NCBI GenBank assembly: GCA_905221605.1
Contig: CAJNDS010002277.1
Location: 421,387-485,386 of the forward strand
Length of the DNA stretch: 64,000 nucleotides
From: Symbiodinium natans
Lineage: Eukaryota; Sar; Dinophyceae; Suessiales; Symbiodiniaceae
Reading direction: 5' to 3'
Part shown: positions 47,760 to 57,253 of the stretch, one piece after another
Position numbering within the stretch: the first letter of the stretch is position 1
How the letters are laid out: every line of letters starts with the position of its first letter
Program-made: the position numbers and the translations under genes
Notes under the pieces: generated by a model
What the model saw: only the letters and a program-made list of their open reading frames with translations
Told to the model about the DNA's origin: nothing
Databases searched by the model: none

Positions 47760-48540
47760 CAAAGGAAAGAGAAAGAGAGACAGAGAGAAGGAGACGAAGC
47801 GAAGAGACAAAGAGGCAAAGGTGAACGAAGAAGAGATAGATAGGTGAACGAGCGAGAAAGGTGAACGAGCAAAAGAAAGAGAGAGAGAGAGACAGAGGAA
47901 AAAAAAGATAGAAGACCAACAGCAAAAAAAGAAAAGAATAAAGAGAAAGGTGAAGGCGAACGAGAAAGATCAACGGGAAGAGAAACTGAGAGAGAGGGAG
48001 AGGAAAAGAAAAAGAGAAAGAGCAACAGCAAGAGAAAGAAAAAAAGAAAGAGAAAGGTGAGGGAAAAAGAGGAAGAGGAAGAGAAAGCGAAAGAGAAAGC
48101 GAAAGGGAAAAGGAGAAAGAGAATGATAAAGAAAAACAGAAAAAGAAAGATAAATACAAAGAGAAAGGAGAGGAGAGTGAGAGAGCAGACAGAGAAGAAG
48201 AGAGAGAGAGAGAGAGAGAGCAGACACAGAAGAGGGAGAAGAGGGGGAAGAGAGAGAGGAGAGGGAGAAGAGAGAGAAGAGAGAGAGGAGAGAGAGGAGA
48301 GGGAGAAGAGAGAGAAGAGAGAGAAGAGAGAGAAGAGAGAGAAGAGAGAGAAGAGAGAGAAGAGAGAGAAGAGAGAGAAGAGAGAGAAGAGAGAGAAAAG
48401 AGAGAGAGAGAGAAGAGAGAGAAGAGAGAGAAGAGAGAGAAGAGAGAGAGAGAGAGGAGATGGAGAAGAGGGAGAAGAGGGAGAAGACAGCAAACGGAGA
48501 AGAGGGAGGAGAGAAGAGGCAGAATGAAACATGCAACGAA
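47760..48540. repeat. 0.8-kb polypurine (GA) tract
   Basis: Almost purely A and G on plus; 48260-48450 is a GAGAGAGAA nonamer run. Serine/leucine-rich minus frames of up to 281 codons are artefacts. Confidence 0.95.
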
Positions 48541-48686
48541 CAGAGAGAAGAGCTGAGAGCTTAGGGGTTTAGGGTCTAGGGTCTAGGGTCTAGAGGGCTT
48601 ACGGTCTTGGGGTTTAGGGGGGTTTAGGGTTTCGGTTTAGGGACACATGCAACCGAAGCCCGCCCCCTTCCCCCCCCCTCCGACAC

Positions 48687-48716
48687 CTCTCAAGCAATCT
48701 CAGCCCCACGCACAAC
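48687..48716 (-). CDS. Microexon of 30 nt
   Basis: CATACCTACAG acceptor, LCVGLRLLE, GTGTCGG donor. Confidence 0.4.
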
Positions 48717-48833
48717 CTGTAGGTATGAGGATGCTACATGCCAAGCTTCGGGGGCGGGGCGTGGGCCGGCCCGTGCCGCTAGGCCTAAACATATAAATAT
48801 ACATGTGTATATATATACATACTGTATACATAC

Positions 48834-48998
48834 TCAGACGGTACGGCCTTTGGGCCCAAACAACTAGGAACTCAAGAGTCCTTGGGCCCGTAGGAAAAGC
48901 CTTCGGCCTTCGGCCCCTCAACCCCAGCCGTCCTCGGGACCCCAAGCCATGAAACCACGTTTGTCCAGCTTCCGCGGGACAAAGGGTGCCTCCCAACA
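48834..48998 (-). CDS. Exon, unknown protein
   Basis: Minus open frame LGGTLCPAEAGQTWFHGLGS then RGRLGLRGRRPKAFPTGPRT and LEFLVVWAQRPYRL, closing at a GTATGT donor. Confidence 0.5.
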
Positions 48999-49549
48999 TC
49001 GAAAGCTTGAGTTTAGGGAATAGGGTTTAGGGCTTAGGGCTTAGGGTTTAGGGTTTAGGGTTTAGGGTTAAGGGTTTAGGGTTTAGGGTTTAGGAGCCGG
49101 TCTTGTAGGGCGTTGCTTCGGGTTTAGGGGAGCTCTAGTAAAGGGGGGGGGGGTTCTTTGGCGGTTGCTTACTCGGTTGCTGAAGGCTGAAGACAAACCT
49201 CGAGCCATTCAAGCAGATTGGTGGCTCAAGAGGGGGGGAGGGGGGGGTTGGGAGGGCGGTCGCTCAGAGCCTCGAACCGCATCTATAGCATTGGCTGGTT
49301 TAGGGTTGAGGGGGTTCAAGAGGCTCCTCCACGGGCCTCCTCCACCAGTGCGGGTTTCCGGGCTTTTGCCCTAAACCCAAAAAGCCAGGGCTCCAAATCA
49401 CCGAGCTGCAGCCTTAAAAACCTGATGACCCTGAACCCCAAACCCTGAACCCTCAATCCTAAACCTGATAACCCTAAACCCTAAACCCTAAACCCTAAAC
49501 CCGAAACCCTAAACCCGAAGCCCTAAACCCTAAACCCTAAACCCTAAAC

Positions 49550-49621
49550 CCTTCGGAATCTGAGCTGAAACCTGCCTCCTCCCTGGTCGGAGCCGTCTCA
49601 TCGCACTCCGAGAGGTAGAAC
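49550..49621 (-). CDS. Exon, acidic protein
   Basis: 72 nt, GCCAACCTAG acceptor and GTTTAGGG donor. Reads FYLSECDETAPTREEAGFSS. Confidence 0.65.
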
Positions 49622-49814
49622 CTAGGTTGGCCCCTTCAACCCTCAAATTAGAGTTTAGGGTTTAGGGTTTAGGGTTTAGGGTTTAGGGTTTACTTCCTTA
49701 TTTTCTTAAAACATCTTAAAACCCTCAAATAGATTGCTGAGTATGAGCGAACCCTGAACCCTGCACACCCGCACTATAAGAGAGAGAGAGAGAGAGAAAA
49801 AAAAAACGTGCATC

Positions 49815-49905
49815 TTAAAACAAAACTCCCAGGAACCGAGCATGGGCGTGGCTGGTAAACTGCGAGTCGCTGCAGGCCAAGTTAGGGCCTGCGCGCACGA
49901 GCGCG
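49815..49905 (-). CDS. Exon, unknown protein
   Basis: GTGCGCGCAG acceptor, ALTWPAATRSLPATPMLGSW then EFCFKMHV. Confidence 0.45.
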
Positions 49906-50200
49906 GCTCAGGGGGGGTTTGCTCTGACGCTTAGGGCTTAGGGTCAAACTCTTCGGGCTTAGGGTTTAGGGTTTAGGGTTTAGGGTTTAGGGTTTAGGGT
50001 TTAGGGTTTAGGGTTTAGGGTTTAGGGTTTAGGGTTTAGGGTTTTCTCCTTTTTGGAAGACCCTACAGAACTCTTTTGGGGATCCTAGCTTTACTTTTTC
50101 TGTTGGGTGCCTGTAAGGGGCCCCTTAAGTGGGGCGTTCCGGGTCTACTCCGAAACTGCGCTCATTGTCCGTTTGGCCCCCGTTCTTGAAGCAGAGTCAA

Positions 50201-50295
50201 CTATACTCCCCTTAGAACCTTAATAACAATAATATGTTTAATACCCTCTTGGGTTTTATGTAAAAAATAGAAAAATAATTCCCCAGGGGGAGAGA
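50201..50295. mobile_element. F4 element
   Basis: CTATACTCCCCTTAGAACC to CCCCAGGGGGAGAGAGT; third F4 copy. Confidence 0.85.
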
Positions 50296-50310
50296 GTCAA
50301 GCAGTACCAC

Positions 50311-50533
50311 CAAGCAAGCTCATTCTTGTCAAGCGGCCGATGGGATGTATTCGCAGTCCCGTCTTGTATTTCCTGCTACAGGGAGCCCTAAACACTAAAC
50401 CCTAAACCCTAAACCCTAAACCAGAAAACCTAAACCCTAAATCCTAAAACCTAAACCCTAAACCCTAAACCGCATCTGCTACCGTCATCGCAACCCTCCA
50501 ACGCATGGCCTGCCTCTTCATTCTCCAGAGTTC
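50311..50533 (-). CDS. Two exons joined across a 98-bp array intron, unknown protein
   Basis: Exon 50471-50533 (GTGTGCAG acceptor; ELWRMKRQAMRWRVAMTVAD; GTTTAGGG donor) and exon 50311-50372 (CCTGTAGCAG acceptor; EIQDGTANTSHRPLDKNELA; GTGGTAC donor) meet in phase 0. The intron 50373-50470 is TTTAGGG units plus 20 nt. F4 lies just downstream. Confidence 0.7.
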
Positions 50534-50702
50534 CTGCACACCACATGCCGTTTAGGGTTCAGGGTTCAGGGTTCAGGGTTCAGGGTTCAGGGTTCAGGGT
50601 TCAGGATTCAGGGTTTAGGGTTTAGGGTTTAGGGTTTAGGGTTTAGGGTTTAGGGTTTAGTTTTTAGGGCTTAGTTTTTAGGGTTTAGGGTTTAGGGTTT
50701 AC

Positions 50703-50801
50703 GGTTTAGCGCTGAACCATCCCTGCAGCACTCCGCGAAGAAAGGCAATGGTTTCATTTTCACTGGTGGACGCAGAAACACGAAGAACTCCATCAGCACC
50801 C
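50703..50801 (-). CDS. Exon, unknown protein
   Basis: CCCAAGCTAG acceptor, then GVLRVSASTSENETIAFLRG and VLQGWFSAK, with a GTAAACCC donor provided by the next array in the C-strand sense. Confidence 0.6.
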
Positions 50802-51079
50802 CTAGCTTGGGAACACAAACCACTTCGCATTCGCATGTTTGATACATTCACAAGGGAACATCCAACCGATATGCATGCCATGCATTGACATACCCCAGGC
50901 TTTTGATATGAAGGCCTGCCTGTGCGGCTGCTACAAACCTTGACATGGGGGTCGGTGTGTCTACAGGAATGCAAATCAAATTGTCAGCGAACCATGAGAG
51001 GCGCATGAATTCCATGGACAACTGCTGTTCCACGTGAACTTCGGCAGAAGCCAGTAATTCCCCGGCCGGGAAAGCACAG

Positions 51080-51122
51080 GGTTTTTACCTAAGAGAGAAG
51101 CATTAGCCGGAGGCACATAGGC
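51080..51122 (-). CDS. Exon, unknown protein
   Basis: GCTGTCCGTGAG acceptor, AYVPPANASLL, GTAAAAACC donor. Array 51147-51249 lies upstream. Confidence 0.5.
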
Positions 51123-51146
51123 CTCACGGACAGCAAGATTCCGACG

Positions 51147-51249
51147 GTTTAGGGTTTAGGGTTTAGGGTTTAGGGTTTAGGGTTTAGGGTTTAGGGTTTA
51201 GGGTTTAGGGTTTAGGGTTTAGGGTTTAGGGTTTAGGGTTTAGGGTTTA
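51147..51249. repeat. TTTAGGG array
   Basis: About 14 perfect units. Confidence 0.95.
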
Positions 51250-51276
51250 TGAGGAATATTGAGGAAATAGGAGTAC

Positions 51277-51337
51277 CTGCAAGGCAGGAGCTGGGCAGTG
51301 CTCAGGGTCCACGCTTTGCTGGGGTTTTTTGCCCTTC
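51277..51337 (-). CDS. Exon, unknown protein
   Basis: 61 nt, GCTGTAGCAG acceptor and GTACTCC donor: KGKKPQQSVDPEHCPAPALQ. Confidence 0.6.
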
Positions 51338-51413
51338 CTGCTACAGCCGCAACTGTGTTTCCAGCCCGAAACCCTAAACCCTAAACCCTAAACCCCAAAC
51401 CCTAAACCCTAAC

Positions 51414-51529
51414 CCAGAACCCGGTCCTCCTCTGCAGGCCCACAGAAATACGTGTTTTGCGGCGTCTCCCGCTTTTCGGGGTCGTAGCCCGCCAACGCGT
51501 CGTAGTGCTTCATGAGCGCCGAGATGTCA
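51414..51529 (-). CDS. Exon, unknown protein
   Basis: 116 nt, TTGTCCTGGCAG acceptor and GTTAGGG donor. Reads DISALMKHYDALAGYDPEKR then ETPQNTYFCGPAEEDRVL, one of the most protein-like blocks. No family recognised. Confidence 0.7.
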
Positions 51530-51555
51530 CTGCCAGGACAAGGTTCCTAAACCCC

Positions 51556-51678
51556 TACTTGGAGGTTCATGGGCAGTGATAAGTGTGGTTATAGGTAGGG
51601 TAACTATAGTTATAACTGGTTGTAACCTTACTTAGGGACCTATGCTCCTACGTAGAACTGCCCATGAGCCTTCAAGTA
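51556..51678. mobile_element. F1 TIR element with a partial repeat of its end
   Basis: TACTTGGAGGTTCATGGGCA to TGCCCATGAGCCTTCAAGTA. CTTGAAGGCTCATGGGCA follows at once (51679-51697), a second, inverted end. Confidence 0.85.
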
Positions 51679-51697
51679 CTTGAAGGCTCATGGGCAA

Positions 51698-51770
51698 TGG
51701 CAAATTTCATGCCGGCGTAGATCTCAACAGTGCAAGACCACGACAGTACATCACAAGGGTCAATTTGACC
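51698..51770 (-). CDS. Exon, unknown protein
   Basis: Reads CTVEIYAGMKFAIAHEP on minus next to the F1 end. Confidence 0.45.
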
Positions 51771-51864
51771 CTAAACCCTAAACCCCAAACCCTAGACCCT
51801 TAACCCTAAACCCTAAACTCTAAATCCAGAATAGTAGGTCAGCGGAGCCGCAGGAAAGGTCTAA

Positions 51865-51955
51865 GGGGTTTGAAGCTTTATGGCCTCATCGACAGCTCCC
51901 CTCTCTTGTAGCGGCCCATGGCCCCGATACTTCCGGGCAGATCCTTGGCACTTAG
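51865..51955 (-). CDS. Exon, unknown protein (strand uncertain)
   Basis: Minus: DLPGSIGAMGRYKRGELSMR. Plus has CCCTCTCTTGTAG as an acceptor. Confidence 0.35.
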
Positions 51956-52097
51956 GGTTTAGGGTTTAGGGTTTAGGGTTTAGGGTCTAGGGTTTAGGGT
52001 TTAGGGTTTAGGGTCTTTGCGGTCTTTTTCAAGGGCTTACAACTTACAACCTAAACTCCTAAGCCGAAACCCTAAAACCCGCCCCTAAATCCTAAAC

Positions 52098-52181
52098 AGA
52101 GGCACTCGGGCTGAGGGTCGGATTTGGGGGTTTGAGATTTAGTACTGAGGGGTTCGAGGTGGAGCTCAGCTTCCATAATGC
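52098..52181 (-). CDS. Exon, unknown protein
   Basis: 84 nt, CTCATTGACCAG acceptor, GTTTAGGATT donor. Reads IMEAELHLEPLSTKSQTPKS then DPQPECL. Confidence 0.6.
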
Positions 52182-52228
52182 CTGGTCAATGAGAGGGCTT
52201 AGGGTTTAGCGAGCGAAGGTGGACAGAC

Positions 52229-52768
52229 TTGGAGAGCCCTAACCCCTCAACCCTAAACCCTGAAGGTGTCAAGACTGCTGTCGAACAGACCACCGCCAGG
52301 GCCACCGCCACCATCATCGTTCGAACTCAGAACGTACGGTTGCTGGGAGAAAGCTGCGTTAACTCTCCTTGTTCGGTGCAGCGGAAGGGGTTAGTCACCG
52401 TGAACCCGCTGGCATCCTGCAGTGTGTTCGCTTCAACGCATGAGCCTACGTCAGGTGAGAAAATTGGTGAAAACCTGTTGCTTACGGAGTCTACTGTGGG
52501 GGGTCCTGACGCATTCCACGGTAGAGACTGCGCGCTCAGATTGCAAAGTGAAAAATTCCATTGGTCCGCAAGAAACACCGGGAGACCCAAACACCCGAAA
52601 AAAAACATATTATTCATGAGTAATAATAACAATAACTACCCGGAAAGTTGCAGCTGCCAACATTGTCGGCGCATGTCGGCGCCTTGTGAAGAACAATGCT
52701 TGCCAAGAGTCATTGCCCGAAGCCCCCACTTCATCCTAGGTTCACGGGCGCGAAACCCTAAACCCTGA
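52229..52768 (+). other. 179-codon plus-strand open frame, unsupported
   Basis: The longest non-repetitive open frame in the window. It starts before and ends inside array DNA (ARNPKP), has no recognisable domain, and minus is open in parts too. It may be chance or a non-array gene fragment. Confidence 0.3.
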
Positions 52769-53079
52769 ATCCTAAACCCTAAACCCTTAACCCACAAGAC
52801 TGGATGGGTATCCCAAAAGGCTCCTTTGGGTACTTGCAAGTAGGGTTCCATAAGTACCCTAAGTCAAATTATAGGACCCGTTTTACAGTTAGAGCTACGA
52901 GTAAACCCGAATTTGTGCGAACCATCACCAGTCGACCCCTAAAGAATATTCCGACTTGGTATTTTCCTGAGTTCTGGAGTTTGGGGTTTAGGGTTTACGG
53001 TTTAGGGTTTAGGGTTTAAGGTCGTGTGCGTGCTAGGGGCCCCTTGGGGATGCTGCCGGGGATTGTTGGGGGGGGGGGG

Positions 53080-53133
53080 GGGGTGAACGGTTGTTGCCAG
53101 GGGTTCCCTCTCATTGCTGTCTCGTACACAAGC
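53080..53133 (-). CDS. Exon, unknown protein
   Basis: AAGTCCTTGTAG acceptor, LVYETAMRGNPWQQPFT; it runs into a poly-C (coding-strand) tract. Confidence 0.5.
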
Positions 53134-53258
53134 CTACAAGGACTTGTGAGGGTTTAGGGTTTAGGGTTTAGGGTTTAGGGTTTAGGGTTTAGGGTTTAGG
53201 GTTCAGGGTTCGGGGTGTAGGGTGTTTTGAACCACCCCGACTTTGATAGCCCTGCAAC

Positions 53259-53333
53259 CTGCCCCAAAACTGATGCTGGGGCGCGAGCCTCGCCAAATTT
53301 GGCATCAAGCTCCTCCCGCCTCCTGTTGCGGTC
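53259..53333 (-). CDS. Exon, unknown protein
   Basis: 75 nt, phase 0, GACAGCTGACAG acceptor and GTTGCAGG donor. Reads DRNRRREELDAKFGEARAPA then SVLGQ. Confidence 0.65.
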
Positions 53334-53597
53334 CTGTCAGCTGTCTTGACACACCGAGGGCTCGAAACATCCAGCCGTCACAACACCATGCCTTTAGGCA
53401 GCAAAGCCCTGAGAGGAAGAACTCAAGTGCTAAACCTAAACCCTAAACCCTGAACCCTAAAAGCTAAACCGAATCAACCTTAAGAGCAGGCCCATAGAGG
53501 AAAAGACCGGCACTCCTCTAAAAACAAGAAACAAACTCTAAAGCTCGACTGGCTTTCTAACTTTATAGCCACGCAGCCCTAAAGTCCTAAAACACTG

Positions 53598-53704
53598 AAC
53601 TCCCTAAACCCTTAACCCTTAACCCTTAACCCTAAACCCTAAACCCTAAACCCTAAACCCTAAACCCTAAACCCTAAACCCTAAACCCTAAACCCTAAAC
53701 CCTT
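53598..53704. repeat. CCCTAAA array
   Basis: About 15 units, TTAACCC variants at the left end. Confidence 0.95.
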
Positions 53705-53817
53705 CCTGAGTTGAATGCAAAAAGCCCTACTCGGTTCAGGCTTCTTGGTTTAGGATTTGAGGTTTGGGGTTTGGGGTTTAGGGTTTAGGGTATAGGGTGG
53801 GGACCTGAACCTTCAAC

Positions 53818-54021
53818 CTTCGACGTCCTTGGGCTTGTAGATGGGGCCATGGGAGTAGTCGGGAAATGGATCGCCTCGGCCAGGCGAAGGGTGGGGGTTG
53901 TACGGGGCTTGTAGTCCCAGAGTTAACCCTAAACCCTAAACCCTAAACCCGAAACCCGAAACCCTAAACCCTAAACCCTAAACCGTTGGCGGGTGCGGGC
54001 CTCGCGGGCTGAGTTGAGGGT
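53818..54021 (-). CDS. Two exons joined across a 76-bp array intron, unknown protein
   Basis: Exon 53984-54021 (ATCAACTTACAG acceptor; TLNSAREARTRQ; GTTTAGGG donor) joins exon 53818-53907 (GGGACTACAAG acceptor; PYNPHPSPGRGDPFPDYSHG then PIYKPKDVE; GTTGAAGG donor) in phase (CG + C). The intron 53908-53983 is eight telomere-type units plus about 20 nt. Confidence 0.75.
53908..53983 (-). repeat. Array forming a 76-bp intron
   Basis: On the coding strand, GTTTAGGG units with two TTTCGGG variants, then TTAACTCTGGGACTACAAG. The shortest clear array intron here. Confidence 0.75.
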
Positions 54022-54049
54022 CTGTAAGTTGATTCGGGTTGAGGGTGGA

Positions 54050-54505
54050 AGCTTTAGGGTTTAGGCCCCCACCTGCCCAGTTCGTTTGATCTACGTCAAG
54101 GACCTATTAAGGACCCTTGAGGCGAGTAGATTATGCTGTTAACTAAGGTGCTCAGGTGAGTGATTGGTTTGAAACAGTGTGAATAGTGCGAATGAAGTGA
54201 AGGAATGAGCTAGTGAAGTGCAGAACACATGAACACCCACAAAGTCAATTAATAAGAGAAGTGCTCACAAGATAATCATACTAACGCACCCAGTACATTT
54301 CTATTGTTCAAGTGGGCTTCTATACGCTCATAATATTCTATTCAACGTGGGCCGATTGGCATACTTATTTCCTTCGCTGATGTTCATACGTTTATTACAC
54401 TTTAATATTCGTAACGGGCGTGTAGAACAATACAATATCGCCCGAAACTCTTGAGTTTGGCTTTAGGGTTTCCTTCCAGCAAGCGCGAAAAAATGTTTAG
54501 GCGAC
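54050..54505. other. AT-richer spacer without a gene
   Basis: Lower GC than neighbours, GAAGTGAAGGAATG-like short repeats around 54190. No exon-like block. Confidence 0.5.
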
Positions 54506-54510
54506 ACCTT

Positions 54511-54666
54511 GAGATGTCCCCCCTTATACCTAACAGTCCTTGATAGGGATTATAACCCCTATTATAACCCCTACTATAATCTCTATTATAACCCCTATTA
54601 TATTCCCGATTATAACCCCTATTATAATCCCTATTAAGGACTGTCAGTACAAGGGGGGACATCCCC
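54511..54666. mobile_element. F5 TIR element with internal TATAACCCCTAT repeats
   Basis: GAGATGTCCCCCCTTATACC at left and GTACAAGGGGGGACATCCCC at right; CAGTCCTTGATAGGGATTAT mirrors ATAATCCCTATTAAGGACTG. Six or so TTATAACCCCTA units amplify the core. Confidence 0.85.
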
Positions 54667-54671
54667 AGCGA

Positions 54672-54750
54672 CACTCTTCATGTGCGGAGTAAGCACGCTT
54701 GCACGGGCACCTCACATCCCAGCAGCGCAGATTGGCAGGCATTTGTACCC
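54672..54750 (-). CDS. Exon, Cys-rich block
   Basis: Reads MPANLRCWDVRCPCKRAYSA then HEECRW on minus; the Cys pattern could suit a small metal-binding fold. Splice sites unresolved. Confidence 0.4.
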
Positions 54751-54842
54751 AGAGTTTAGCCTGTCTATGGGTCTAGGGTTTAGGATCTAGGGTTTAGGGT
54801 TTAGGGTATAGGGTTTAGGGTAGAGGGTTTAGGGTCTAGGGT

Positions 54843-55313
54843 TTAGGGGGTCATCCAGGCCAGATGGATACCCGAACCGAAGGTGACGAAACTCCACAAC
54901 TCGAATATATCAACCCCATGAAAATCCTGCAAACCTTGCGTAAACCCAAAAAACCCTACATAAACACCTACATAAACCCTGTACAAAAACCCTAAAACTA
55001 CTGTAAACACAGCACTGCAGCATGAGACTGCGCCGCACCAACTGGGGGGTCCGGCTTCCATTGCTCGTCTTGAACCTCAGCTGAAACCCACATCGCTTCG
55101 AGTTGTGATGCCGCAAATAGGGAAGGCACAGATCGTAATCGTCATCACTAAGCCCTAAGCCCTGAGCCCTAAACCCTGAACCCTAAACCCTAAACCTCCT
55201 AAACCCCAAACCCTGTCAGCAGTCCAAGTGCAGCCCACAGGCCACTGCGGTGGCACCTGCTTCTTCACCACCCTGGGGTCTTGGCGCCAGTCTTTGCTGG
55301 AGGGCACTTCCCC
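54843..55313 (-). CDS. 3' end of an unknown gene: three phase-0 exons, stop codon made by an array
   Basis: Exon 55212-55313 (34 codons; VPSSKDWRQDPRVVKKQVPP; GTTTGGGG donor), exon 54991-55080 (30 codons; LRFKTSNGSRTPQLVRRSLM; GTTTTTGT donor) and exon 54843-54926 (28 codons; DFHGVDIFELWSFVTFGSGI then HLAWMTP and TAA). All joints are phase 0 with CAG acceptors. Intron 55081-55211 is a telomere-type array; intron 54927-54990 is 64 nt of GTTTATGTAGG repeats. The TAA belongs to the adjacent array (CCCTAA). DWR..P recalls papain-type enzymes but the catalytic CGSCW is absent, so no family is assigned. Confidence 0.75.
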
Positions 55314-55399
55314 CTGGCCGCCGCAGGGTTCAGGGCGAATAACCATAAGAACTACAATACAAAAAACAATACTGATAATTGTCTATAGTATGCATACTG

Positions 55400-55495
55400 A
55401 ATATATATATATATATATGTATATATATACATATATATGTATATATATATATTGTATATACATATATACTATGTATATATATATATATATATTAT
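55400..55495. repeat. TA/ACATATATGT microsatellite
   Basis: About 95 bp of (TA)n with TG steps. Confidence 0.95.
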
Positions 55496-55572
55496 GGGTC
55501 CAAGGATTAGGGCTGCTGACTTCGGGAGGCACAGAAGGCACCAGTCGTCGCGCTTTGGGCTTTGCGGGGCCT
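55495..55572 (-). CDS. Exon, unknown protein
   Basis: CCGGAAATAG acceptor, APQSPKRDDWCLLCLPKSAA then LILGP. Confidence 0.5.
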
Positions 55573-55649
55573 ATTTCCGGTGAGGGCTTAGGGATTACGG
55601 ATCTAGGGCTTAGTGCTTAGGATTTGGGGCTTAGATCTTATAGTTTACG

Positions 55650-55783
55650 TTTTGGCTGCTTCCGTGTTTAAGCTGCGTGTTTGGGATTGGGGCTTCGGGT
55701 TCAGGACTTGGGGCTCAGCAGCGAACCGTGAAGCCAGGAGCCTCCCACTCCCAAAGCACTCGCAGTCGAAAGCCCGCAAGGGG
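55650..55783 (-). CDS. Exon, unknown protein
   Basis: Open for over 40 codons on minus: AFDCECFGSGRLLASRFAAE then PQVLNPKPQSQTRSLNTEAA. Confidence 0.45.
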
Positions 55784-55987
55784 TTTAGGGTTTAGGGTTT
55801 AGGGTTTAGGGGTTAGGGTTTAGGGTTTAGGGTTTAGGGTCTAGGGTCTAGGGTTCAGGGTTTAGGGTTTAGGGTTTAGGGTTTAGGGTTTAGGGTTTAG
55901 GGTTTAGGGTTTAGGGTTTAGGGTTTAGGGTTTAGGGTTTAGGGTTTAGGGTTTAGGGTTTAGGGTTTAGGGTTTAGGGTTTAGGGT
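55780..55987. repeat. TTTAGGG array
   Basis: About 29 units with a few TCTAGGG near 55840. Confidence 0.95.
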
Positions 55988-56099
55988 GAGGGTTTCAGAC
56001 CCATGGGTACTTGCTACCGCGTGAAAGACACCACTTGAGGAACTGAGGGACCGCTAGCTACACACCTTGTACCCAGAACTCTTGGTAAGGAGTTCCAGT

Positions 56100-56445
56100 A
56101 GAAATCTCTCGTTTCGTTCATGCACTCATGCAGTAATAGTAAAATCAAGCGTATTCACTCGTACTATTACTGTACTATTTGATGCCTTCATTGCAGTCTC
56201 TTTACTCTTCATCAAGGGTTATTCATGATTAGCCGATGTGTGTGTTTCGTTCACATTATTCATGCGGGAAAATATTATTATTCCAAGTAATTGGTAAGGA
56301 GTAAATAATTCTGCGGAATGGGTATAATTATAATGAAGGGGTATTATAGCCCAATGATAAAGTCACTAGCGATCACAAGCTAAGATTTCCAAAGCTAATT
56401 CTGTGTCCGTCTGTATTTCGTTCATTTATAAACGTAATAAAGAAC
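56100..56445. other. AT-rich spacer
   Basis: Notably AT-rich (TATTATTCATGATTAGC and similar), no exon and no TIR element recognised. Confidence 0.5.
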
Positions 56446-56604
56446 CTAATTGAAGCATGCACGCGAGTGTCTGACCCAAGAAGCCCGCCTCGTCATACCC
56501 CCAGGAATCGCGCATGATGGCGCGGCAGCAAAGGGGGGCGCGGATGTCAGGGAAGCTTCTGACACTACTTGGGTCTTCGTAGTAGCGTGACAACTCCCTG
56601 ATTG
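56446..56604 (-). CDS. Exon, unknown protein
   Basis: Minus reads LSRYYEDPSSVRSFPDIRAP then LCCRAIMRDSWGYDEAGFLG and QTLACMLQL, closing at GTTCTTTA. The acceptor CTGCTAG lies at the tip of the F2 element, so F2 forms the preceding intron. Confidence 0.6.
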   Translation of the reverse strand, partial: QSGSCHATTKTQVVSEASLTSAPPFAAAPSCAIPGGMTRRASWVRHSRACFN

Positions 56605-56616
56605 CTAGCAGCATCA

Positions 56617-56718
56617 TATAGGGGCCGGAAAAATTAGAATAGGGTTTGGGGGGTTACTATCATATAGCTACAAAAGGACCATAAGCGAATATTCGCAGTA
56701 CTTTTTCCGACCCCTAGA
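56617..56718. mobile_element. F2 TIR element in an intron
   Basis: TATAGGGGCCGG at left and TTCCGACCCCTAGA at right. The upstream exon would end at GTAATCTAGGGGTCGG, so element and intron nearly coincide. Confidence 0.85.
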
Positions 56719-56728
56719 TTACGTCTGA

Positions 56729-56774
56729 GACCTTTGTGAAGGTGATCTCGCTGACCAGCTTTGAGCCCTCCAAA
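56729..56774 (-). CDS. Exon, unknown protein
   Basis: CTTTGGAG acceptor, GSKLVSEITFTKVSD in one frame, GTAATC donor next to F2. Confidence 0.4.
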
Positions 56775-56944
56775 GTACACCGGGGAGTGCGGAGACTCCG
56801 TGGTTACCTGGCAACTTGAGGGTGCCTTGGTTGCTGAGTTGAGAAGGCCCCCCAAAAAAAGTGCACACTCTCAGTTCTATGGGGGATGATAGTATCCCAA
56901 AAAGTGTAAAAGTGTGCTCATTCAGCTGGTAAGGTGGATCTACA

Positions 56945-57035
56945 GGTAGCCACACTGGAGGGTGTCACCGTGCTGCGAATCTCCTGCGCTGTTAGGGTCG
57001 AGAGTTGCGACTGTGATCGCCTGACTCGATGCAGC
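56945..57035 (-). CDS. Exon, unknown protein
   Basis: Minus reads AITVATLDPNSAGDSQHGDT then LQCGYL, with a GTAGATCC donor. Confidence 0.5.
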
Positions 57036-57150
57036 CTTATTTCGGAAACAGCCAGGAAGCAGTATCGAAGCACGAGGACCCACCCCTAGTCCACAAGTCA
57101 CTAAGGCCCTAGGACGCAGAATGATGGCATGAAGCCCCGAAAGGCCCTGA

Positions 57151-57253
57151 TATAAGGGTCAGAAGAATTACTAATAGTAGTCCTGTATTGTGCCTTTGTA
57201 ATTGTACCACAATAACCCCCCAAACCCTATACTAATTATTCAGGCCCCTATAT
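57151..57253. mobile_element. F2 TIR element
   Basis: TATAAGGGTCAGAAG at left, TTCAGGCCCCTATATT at right. Confidence 0.8.

Noticed and set aside
47687-48536. 281-codon Ser/Leu/Phe-rich minus frame
   Set aside because: Translation of a polypurine tract; no non-repeat segment and no start context.
54843-55313. Papain-type cysteine protease call from DWR..P
   Set aside because: The catalytic CGSCW segment and later His/Asn motifs are not present in the three joined exons.
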